Notes under the pieces: generated by a model
What the model saw: only the letters and a program-made list of their open reading frames with translations
Databases searched by the model: none
Told to the model about the DNA's origin: nothing
From: Candidatus Mancarchaeum sp.
GTDB taxonomy: Archaea; Micrarchaeota; Micrarchaeia; Micrarchaeales; Micrarchaeaceae
Assembly: GCA_027364995.1 (NCBI GenBank)
Contig: DAHXOG010000017.1
Span: 1 to 10,575 of the forward strand
Direction: 5' to 3'
Length of the DNA stretch: 10,575 bases
Shown: positions 6,377 through 10,575 of the stretch, one piece after another
How the letters are laid out: each line of letters starts with the position of its first letter
How positions within the stretch are numbered: position 1 is the stretch's first letter
Position numbers and translations under genes: made by a program

Positions 6377-6441
6377 CTCTCACTCCAGTTGCTCATATCC
6401 TGCCATTTAAACGAGGGGTTTTATGCCACACATCATAATGC

Positions 6442-7098
6442 TTATGCCGCGTCTTCTGCGGACGCCATCACGTAGCTTAAGAAGGTATCTTCCGGCTGTG
6501 CGCCCTCGAACGAATACTTGTCGTTTATCACTATTTTAGGCACTCCCATTACGGAGTATTTGCTTGCAAGCTCGGAGAATTCCGATGCCTCTATCATGCT
6601 GCTGCTTATGAATTTGCTTTCTATGGCGAACTGGTGGGCTGTTCTCACGGCCCTCGGGCACCATGGGCATGTTGGCGTAACGAAAACCTTTATGTCAATA
6701 TGCTTGTTCAATCCCTTCAATGTGGCCTTTGTCTTATCGGAAAGCTCAGTGCCGTTCTTGGAAGCGTCTATTATGTCTCCCACGAGCGAAGCGAACTCGT
6801 GCCCTGCTGGTATGCCCTTATAGATCATCCCGTACATGCGCTTGCCTCCGATCACTGTTGAAGGCGCAGCATCAACGCCGAGCAATTTTGCCTCTCTGGA
6901 ATTTTTGTTTATGTCGTAAACCGTAAGCTTTATCCTGTCGTCTATTGCTGCGAGCTCGTTAAGCATATTGAGATTGGCTTTGCAGTATTCGCATGCGCCG
7001 CTTGAATCCGTAAAGTAGATTATGGATACATCTCCTACGAACTCCTTCCTGAATGTCTCCTTCAAAACATTTATATCTCCATCATTTAGAATTGCCAT
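6442..7098 (-). CDS. pdo: Protein disulfide oxidoreductase with two thioredoxin folds
   Basis: Cytoplasmic thiol-disulfide exchange protein, glutaredoxin-like, of the kind that makes or reshuffles disulfide bonds in archaea. The 218 residues hold two thioredoxin-fold units. The N-terminal unit has CEYC at 36-39 after the strand VSIIYFTD and a cis-proline region DAAPST near 79. The C-terminal unit has CPWC at 144-147 after the strand IKVFVTPT and a cis-proline loop GVPKIVIND. Both redox pairs are intact, and the length is normal for archaeal Pdo (about 220-235). The ATG at 7098 is fixed by a strong ribosome binding site, TTAGGTGATCC, immediately upstream (7110 to 7100). It lies 67 bases after ftsZ on the same strand but has its own TATA-like element overlapping the ftsZ stop, so both independent transcription and readthrough from ftsZ are possible. 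It converges with the RelE-like gene. Confidence 0.92.
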   Translation of the reverse strand: MAILNDGDINVLKETFRKEFVGDVSIIYFTDSSGACEYCKANLNMLNELAAIDDRIKLTVYDINKNSREAKLLGVDAAPSTVIGGKRMYGMIYKGIPAGHEFASLVGDIIDASKNGTELSDKTKATLKGLNKHIDIKVFVTPTCPWCPRAVRTAHQFAIESKFISSSMIEASEFSELASKYSVMGVPKIVINDKYSFEGAQPEDTFLSYVMASAEDAA

Positions 7099-7155
7099 TG
7101 GATCACCTAATTATAATGCACGAATTGCAAATACAAATAATGGAATTGCACTGCG

Positions 7156-7167
7156 AAATATATATTC
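7156..7167 (-). promoter_or_regulatory. Putative TATA box of the disulfide oxidoreductase gene
   Basis: On the minus strand GAATATATATTT lies about 60 bases before the start at 7098 and overlaps the stop codon of ftsZ (7168 to 7166). Expected transcription start is near 7135, giving a leader of about 37 bases that carries the strong ribosome binding site. Confidence 0.45.
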
Positions 7168-8218
7168 ATATCGCTGCCAATCCGTCGAAACCGTTCTGCC
7201 TGTCGCGCTTACTCGGATCGTAGCTCTCTTCGCTGCCTATTATGGACGGGCTTTTGACTCCGGTGAATATTGCAATGAGCTCCACCTTGCCGTTGTACGC
7301 AGGGTCTATCCTAGCTCCCCATAATATGTTGGCGTTCTTCGACACGTGCTCCGTAAGCTTCCTGCCTATCTCATTGGATTCTCCCAACGTCAAGTCATCT
7401 CCTCCTGTTATGTGCATAAGCACGCCTGTCGCGCCATCGTAATCTACGTCCAATAACTTGTTGTGCAGCGTATCCTCTATGGCCTGGTCTATCTTGTTCG
7501 TGCCCTTGCCCTCGCCTATGCTTATCATTGCCAATCCTCCGCTGCTCATTACGGATTTAACGTCTGCAAAATCTAGGTTTATGAAGCTTGGCGTATTGAC
7601 AGTTTCCGTTATGCCGCGTACAGCCCTGTAAGCGACCTCGTCGGCGACCTTGAACGCCTGCTCGAGTGCAAGGTTTGGATAAAGGCTTACCAATCTCTGG
7701 TTGTCTATGACGATAAGCGTATCAACATTCTTCCTGAGCTCCTGTATGCTTTTGGCTGCTACCTGCAGCCTTACCCTTTCGAGCCTGAATGGGAATGTAA
7801 CCACGCCTATGACTATTGCTCCGTTCTCCTTGGCTATGCTTGCGGCGATCGGCGCTGAGCCTCCTCCTGTTCCTCCGCCCATTCCTGCGCAAACGAATAC
7901 AAGATTATAGCCGTCAAGCGCCTTCTTTAAATCATTCCTTGAATATTCCGCAGCCTTGGCGCCTATCTCAGGGAAGCCTCCCGCTCCTAATCCTTTTGTA
8001 AGCGGCCCACCTATTAGCAATCTGTTTATCGAGGGGTCAAGCCCATTGAGCTGCTTGGCATCCGTATTCGCGGCTATGAAGCTGGCGCTCTTTATCCCTT
8101 GCTTTACCATTCTCTGTATGGTGTTGCCGCCACCACCACCCATGCCGCAGACTGCTATCTTGGCCCTGAATAAGTCGTTGTCCAATTCGCTGTTTAAAAC
8201 ATTGTCAACCAATTCCAT
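7166..8218 (-). CDS. ftsZ: Cell division protein FtsZ, archaeal FtsZ1-like
   Basis: Tubulin-like GTPase that polymerises into the cytokinetic ring at mid-cell. The 350 residues contain the nucleotide-binding loops in order: a glycine-rich T1 loop ([10 protein letters not shown], 24-33), AANTDAKQL (49-57), TKGLGAGG (74-81), the tubulin signature GGGTGGG (114-120), and the synergy loop with N214, D216 and D219 (NLDFADV). The C-terminal domain is typical ([12 protein letters not shown] then NILWGARID). The signature has glycine at 119 where most FtsZ have threonine or serine, and the T1 loop is richer in glycine than usual. The tail is short and ends GFDGLAAI, possibly an anchor-binding peptide (inference). 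I chose the ATG at 8218 because AGGTG precedes it by five bases. An in-frame TTG nine codons upstream would add residues before the usual start and lacks such a site. It is divergent from the ribosomal protein gene. Confidence 0.95.
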   Translation of the reverse strand: MELVDNVLNSELDNDLFRAKIAVCGMGGGGGNTIQRMVKQGIKSASFIAANTDAKQLNGLDPSINRLLIGGPLTKGLGAGGFPEIGAKAAEYSRNDLKKALDGYNLVFVCAGMGGGTGGGSAPIAASIAKENGAIVIGVVTFPFRLERVRLQVAAKSIQELRKNVDTLIVIDNQRLVSLYPNLALEQAFKVADEVAYRAVRGITETVNTPSFINLDFADVKSVMSSGGLAMISIGEGKGTNKIDQAIEDTLHNKLLDVDYDGATGVLMHITGGDDLTLGESNEIGRKLTEHVSKNANILWGARIDPAYNGKVELIAIFTGVKSPSIIGSEESYDPSKRDRQNGFDGLAAI

Positions 8219-8223
8219 AAACA

Positions 8224-8228
8224 CACCT
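8224..8228 (-). promoter_or_regulatory. Ribosome binding site deciding the ftsZ start
   Basis: Minus-strand AGGTG, five bases before the ATG at 8218, complements the CACCU of the expected archaeal 16S tail. It argues for 8218 rather than the upstream TTG. Confidence 0.6.
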
Positions 8229-8252
8229 ATATTAAAGATTTGCAAGCATAAT

Positions 8253-8262
8253 CTTAAATAAT
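8253..8262 (-). promoter_or_regulatory. Putative TATA box of ftsZ
   Basis: Minus-strand ATTATTTAAG is centred about 39 bases before the ftsZ ATG, placing transcription start near 8231 and leaving a short leader that just contains the ribosome binding site. Confidence 0.5.
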
Positions 8263-8276
8263 AGTTTCTTCAAAAT

Positions 8277-8288
8277 CTTTTTATAAGT
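8277..8288 (+). promoter_or_regulatory. Putative TATA box of the L10e gene
   Basis: CTTTTTATAAGT lies about 75 bases before the ATG at 8357, within the 138-base spacer between the divergent ftsZ and L10e genes. Expected transcription start is near 8310. It is about 20 bases from the ftsZ TATA-like element, so the two promoters nearly touch. Confidence 0.45.
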
Positions 8289-8356
8289 TTTTATGCAAAA
8301 TTATTATCGCTAATCTCTTCCTAAGAGCATTAGGTAAAATATAAGATGTGTTTATA

Positions 8357-8896
8357 ATGACAAGATTAAGACCGGCAAGGACCTTCAGGTTTATATTCTC
8401 GCAGGCATGGGCAAGGTATTCGCAGAAGAAGCCAAGGAAGAATTACATAAGGGCAAAGCCGCACACGAGCCTATTGGTATTCAAGATGGGCGTTGACAAG
8501 CCGGATTACGATTCGGTATTTACACTGACCACTAAGCAGGCGATACAGCTGCGCTCCAATTCATTGGAATCGGCAAGGCAGATGATAAACAAGCACATGG
8601 AGCTCATGGCCCCAGGGGATTTCTACTTCAAGGTATTGGTCTATCCGCACATGATAATAAGGGAGCACAGGATGGCCACGGGCGCAGGAGCAGACCGTAT
8701 ATCCCAGGGAATGAGCCACGCGTTCGGCAAGCCCGTAAGCGTAGCAGCTAGATTGAAGGAGGGGCAGCCTGTATTCATGGTAAAGACGATGTCCAAGAAC
8801 GCGCCGCACGTAAGGGAGGCGTTCAGGAGGGGCTCTTCAAAGCTGTCAGGGCTTTACAAGCTCAATGTCGAGCAGGCAGAGAAGGCAAGGAACTGA
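8357..8896 (+). CDS. rpl10e: Ribosomal protein L10e (uL16 family)
   Basis: Structural protein of the large ribosomal subunit, the archaeal/eukaryotic counterpart of bacterial L16, near the A-site tRNA and the peptidyl-transferase region. The 179-residue length fits the archaeal family. Recognisable parts are the basic N-terminus (LRPARTFRF), the central FTLTTKQAIQLRSNSLESAR, the strand FYFKVLVYPHMIIREH, and the diagnostic HRMATGAGADRISQGMSHAF followed by GKPVSVAARLKEGQPVFMVK. The arginine/lysine-rich opening is more diverged from common archaeal L10e N-termini than the core. I chose the ATG at 8357; an in-frame GTG three codons upstream (8348) is possible but would add only three residues. 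No strong ribosome binding site is seen at normal spacing. Its plus-strand neighbour is dph2, also translation-related, but a 151-base spacer with its own promoter separates them. Confidence 0.95.
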   Translation: MTRLRPARTFRFIFSQAWARYSQKKPRKNYIRAKPHTSLLVFKMGVDKPDYDSVFTLTTKQAIQLRSNSLESARQMINKHMELMAPGDFYFKVLVYPHMIIREHRMATGAGADRISQGMSHAFGKPVSVAARLKEGQPVFMVKTMSKNAPHVREAFRRGSSKLSGLYKLNVEQAEKARN

Positions 8897-8904
8897 CTGC
8901 TTCA

Positions 8905-8943
8905 CTAAGCCTAAGCAAGCCTAAGCCTAATTAAGCCCAAGCA
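8905..8943 (+). repeat. Imperfect CTAAGC tandem repeat after the L10e gene
   Basis: CTAAGC occurs at 8905-8910, 8911-8916 and 8921-8926, interspersed with shortened or altered units (AAGC, CTAA, TTAAGC, CCAAGC) up to about 8943. It begins nine bases after the L10e stop codon. It looks like a slippage-derived repeat; no open frame or RNA gene explains it. Confidence 0.7.
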
Positions 8944-8948
8944 GCATA

Positions 8949-8966
8949 TGCACCAGCATAGGTGCA
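8949..8966 (+). terminator. Hairpin after L10e, possible terminator or RNA 3'-end element
   Basis: TGCACC (8949-8954) pairs with GGTGCA (8961-8966) across a six-base loop, a perfect six-bp stem followed by CTTTTCC. It lies about 50 bases after the L10e stop and before the dph2 promoter. The T-run is short, so termination is only a possibility. Confidence 0.35.
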
Positions 8967-8990
8967 CTTTTCCATAATGCTTGGCGCTAT

Positions 8991-9000
8991 CCTTAAATAT
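8991..9000 (+). promoter_or_regulatory. Putative TATA box of dph2
   Basis: CCTTAAATAT lies about 50 bases before the ATG at 9048, predicting a transcription start near 9020-9025. Confidence 0.5.
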
Positions 9001-9047
9001 CATAAATCCCAAAATCCTTAACAGTCTAATAATATCAGAGTGTAATA

Positions 9048-9977
9048 ATGCGCATACTTATACAGTTTCCGGAAGGGCTGAAGCAGAAGGCCTTAGATCA
9101 CGCCAAGGCACTGGAAAAGGACGGCAACGAAGTCTTCATATCCGCATCTCCCAATTTCGGTGCCTGCGACCTTGCTCTGGACGAGGCAAGGAATCTCAAT
9201 GTAGACAAGCTGATCCATTATGGGCACGCCGAATTCAATAAGGTAGACTTCAACGTAGAGTACATTCCTTATGAGATAGACGCGCCTTTGGCATTGCTTC
9301 CTAATTCATTGGAATACCTTAAGGAATTCCATACTATAGGCATTGTAACCACGGTACAGCACCTTCACCAGCTGGATGAGATTAAAAAATTCTATGAGCA
9401 GAACGGCAAGCAGGTGCTCATAGGAAAGCCTTACGGATTCGCAAAGCATCCTGGGCAGATACTCGGCTGCGACATAGGCAGCTCAGCATCAATAGACTCC
9501 AAGGTTGACGCGCATGTTTACTTTGGAGGAGGAATATTCCATCCATTGGGGGCGTTGCTCGCTACAAAGAAGCCCTTTCTGGTGATAGAGCCTTTTGACA
9601 ACAAGATAGAGTTCATAGACAAGTTGCGCAGGCAGTACGAAAAGAGAAGCAATGGCAAGGTAATGGCTTCGCTCAACGCAAAGAACTTCGGCATACTCGT
9701 TACAACAAAGAACGGCCAGCACAACCTAAGGCTTGCGGAGCTGCTAAAGAAAAGGATAGAGGCAGAAGGTCTAAAGGCGGCTATACTTGTATCGAACACG
9801 TTCGATTTCGAATCTATAAACAACATGATGGAGTTCGATGCATTCGTCAATACTGCATGCCCTCGCATAGCAATAGACGATGTGGACAGATTAAGGAAGC
9901 CTCTTCTGAGCGCAAACGAGCTTATGCGCGCACTGAGCATGAAGAAGGAGCTTTCAGAACTAAGGGAGAGCCATTAA
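9048..9977 (+). CDS. dph2: Diphthamide biosynthesis enzyme Dph2 (3-amino-3-carboxypropyl transferase)
   Basis: Catalyses the first step of diphthamide formation: transfer of the 3-amino-3-carboxypropyl group from S-adenosylmethionine to a histidine of elongation factor 2, using a [4Fe-4S] cluster and non-canonical radical chemistry. The family has three domains, each giving one cluster cysteine, and all three are present: C40 (PNFGACDLAL), C141 (ILGCDIGS) and C271 (NTACPRIAIDD). Other family features are the N-terminal IQFPEGLKQKA, HYGHAEF near 58-63, VHVYFGGG-like AHVYFGGGIFHPLGA (155-169) and PFLVIEP. At 309 residues it is slightly shorter than the best-studied archaeal enzyme, mostly at the N-terminus. 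The ATG at 9048 starts directly at the first core strand; no strong ribosome binding site is visible. The gene is preceded by its own TATA-like element and converges with the pilin-like gene. Confidence 0.94.
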   Translation: MRILIQFPEGLKQKALDHAKALEKDGNEVFISASPNFGACDLALDEARNLNVDKLIHYGHAEFNKVDFNVEYIPYEIDAPLALLPNSLEYLKEFHTIGIVTTVQHLHQLDEIKKFYEQNGKQVLIGKPYGFAKHPGQILGCDIGSSASIDSKVDAHVYFGGGIFHPLGALLATKKPFLVIEPFDNKIEFIDKLRRQYEKRSNGKVMASLNAKNFGILVTTKNGQHNLRLAELLKKRIEAEGLKAAILVSNTFDFESINNMMEFDAFVNTACPRIAIDDVDRLRKPLLSANELMRALSMKKELSELRESH

Positions 9978-10073
9978 TACTACTAATCCTGCTTGCACAG
10001 ATTCAAAGCAAAGACTAGCGCAAGCAATTACAATTATAAATAAAGATAAAACTAGCTAAGAATAATCAGAAAT

Positions 10074-10117
10074 AAAAAAGAAAAAAAGAAGAAAGAAAAG
10101 CTGAACTAATCAGCTTT
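10074..10117 (-). terminator. Hairpin plus T-rich tract ending the pilin-like gene
   Basis: Bases 10097-10104 (AAAGCTGA) and 10110-10117 (TCAGCTTT) form a perfect eight-bp stem with a five-base loop. On the minus strand the stem is followed by about 23 bases of almost pure pyrimidine, mostly T (10096 to 10074). The hairpin includes the stop codon of the pilin-like gene (10112 to 10110). This resembles an intrinsic terminator and also fits the T-tract terminators of archaea. The remaining dph2-side spacer from 9978 shows no gene. Confidence 0.65.
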
Positions 10118-10574
10118 CCTTCAATGTAACTGTTGCCATCTGTGAAACCAAAGCACTAGTTACAGACGGTGTCGTGTATTCTACCCATATTGCTCCGCTT
10201 GCTGATGTTCCTGGTGTTGTAGCGTAGCCTGTTGAAATCGGTGTGTTACTAGCTAAATCCAATGAGATAGCTGACGTTTGTCCGCTTGAAAATGAAGTGG
10301 TACTGAACAAGGTGTTGCTTACATAATCACCTGCTGTAACTGCTGATGCTGTTGGGGCCGTTGCTCCTGTTGGTACAAAGAAGAACGTCACATCAGACCA
10401 TGTAGCTCCAGTGCTTTGCCCAAGCGTTACATGCAATATGCCACCAGTCCAAACAGGAGATTTGCACAAGAATCCAGAGCTTGCTATGCAAGTTGTTCCA
10501 GTGAACGAGCTGCTGCTAAATATTCCCAGAGAGAACAGTGCCGCCAGCACTATCGCAATAATCAGTATTGCCCA
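10110..10574 (-). CDS. Secreted pilin-like surface protein, N-terminus outside the window
   Basis: Probable membrane-anchored or pilus-forming surface protein. The frame is open to the right edge, so the start lies beyond 10575. An in-frame GTG at 10550 falls inside the hydrophobic helix and is not a start. The first visible residues, WAILIIAIVLAALFSLGIF, are a membrane helix of the type following the class III signal in archaeal type IV pilin-like proteins, where the core forms the filament. After it comes a secreted-looking domain of about 130 residues, rich in Ser, Thr, Gly and Ala and almost free of Lys/Arg. It has two closely spaced cysteines (TTCIASSGFLCK) that could form a disulfide, and beta-like repeats ending MATVTLKES. 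I recall similar WAILII proteins in DPANN genomes, often in several copies; this is memory, not a search. A specific pilus or adhesin role cannot be assigned. Confidence 0.75.
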   Translation of the reverse strand, partial: WAILIIAIVLAALFSLGIFSSSSFTGTTCIASSGFLCKSPVWTGGILHVTLGQSTGATWSDVTFFFVPTGATAPTASAVTAGDYVSNTLFSTTSFSSGQTSAISLDLASNTPISTGYATTPGTSASGAIWVEYTTPSVTSALVSQMATVTLKES

Positions 10575-10575
10575 A

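Noticed and set aside
8219..8245. Extended ftsZ start at the TTG at 8245
   Set aside because: The ATG at 8218 has a well-placed AGGTG, which lies inside the extended frame and would have no role if TTG were used.
1..10575. CRISPR arrays, insertion sequences and transposases
   Set aside because: No regularly spaced repeat of 20-40 bases, no transposase-like protein and no terminal inverted repeats with target duplications were seen.

Overview
The window reads as archaeal chromosome. It encodes ribosomal protein L10e (uL16 family), the diphthamide enzyme Dph2, an archaeal-type FtsZ, Rad50 with a zinc hook and a two-thioredoxin-fold protein disulfide oxidoreductase. Promoters look like TATA boxes and several starts are preceded by AGGTGA-like ribosome binding sites. 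A secreted pilin-like protein with a WAILII membrane helix resembles a family I associate with DPANN archaea. Together with a TCA-cycle isocitrate dehydrogenase, this suggests an acidophilic ARMAN/Micrarchaeota-type genome. That lineage call is an inference from gene content, not a proven assignment.

Layout, left to right: (1) positions 2-1126, the 3' part of a regulator with two Lrp/AsnC-like modules, followed by a decayed copy of part of its own 3' end (around 1281-1350); (2) 1415-1786, an unrecognised 123-residue lysine-rich protein; (3) 1928-4231, a compact Rad50 with no Mre11 beside it; (4) 4334-5590, NADP-type isocitrate dehydrogenase; (5) 5659-6360, a self-contained toxin-antitoxin-like unit with TATA box, three phased direct repeats, a perfect 20-bp palindrome, a small winged-helix protein and a RelE-like protein overlapping it by 4 bases; (6) on the minus strand, ftsZ (8218 to 7166) then the disulfide oxidoreductase (7098 to 6442); (7) divergent from ftsZ, ribosomal protein L10e (8357-8896), then a repeat/hairpin spacer and dph2 (9048-9977); (8) on the minus strand at the right edge, the pilin-like surface protein (10574 to 10110), cut by the window end and closed by a strong hairpin plus T-rich terminator.

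Most genes are housekeeping (repair, carbon metabolism, division, translation, redox folding) and are probably transcribed singly from their own promoters. The AT-rich left end, the toxin-antitoxin-like unit and the pilin-like gene are the accessory parts. I did not find a clearly new multi-gene system. The best candidates for something under-described are the wHTH/RelE-like pair with its repeat-and-palindrome promoter, and the double-module Lrp-like regulator with its decayed relic. No tRNA, rRNA, CRISPR array or insertion sequence was found.
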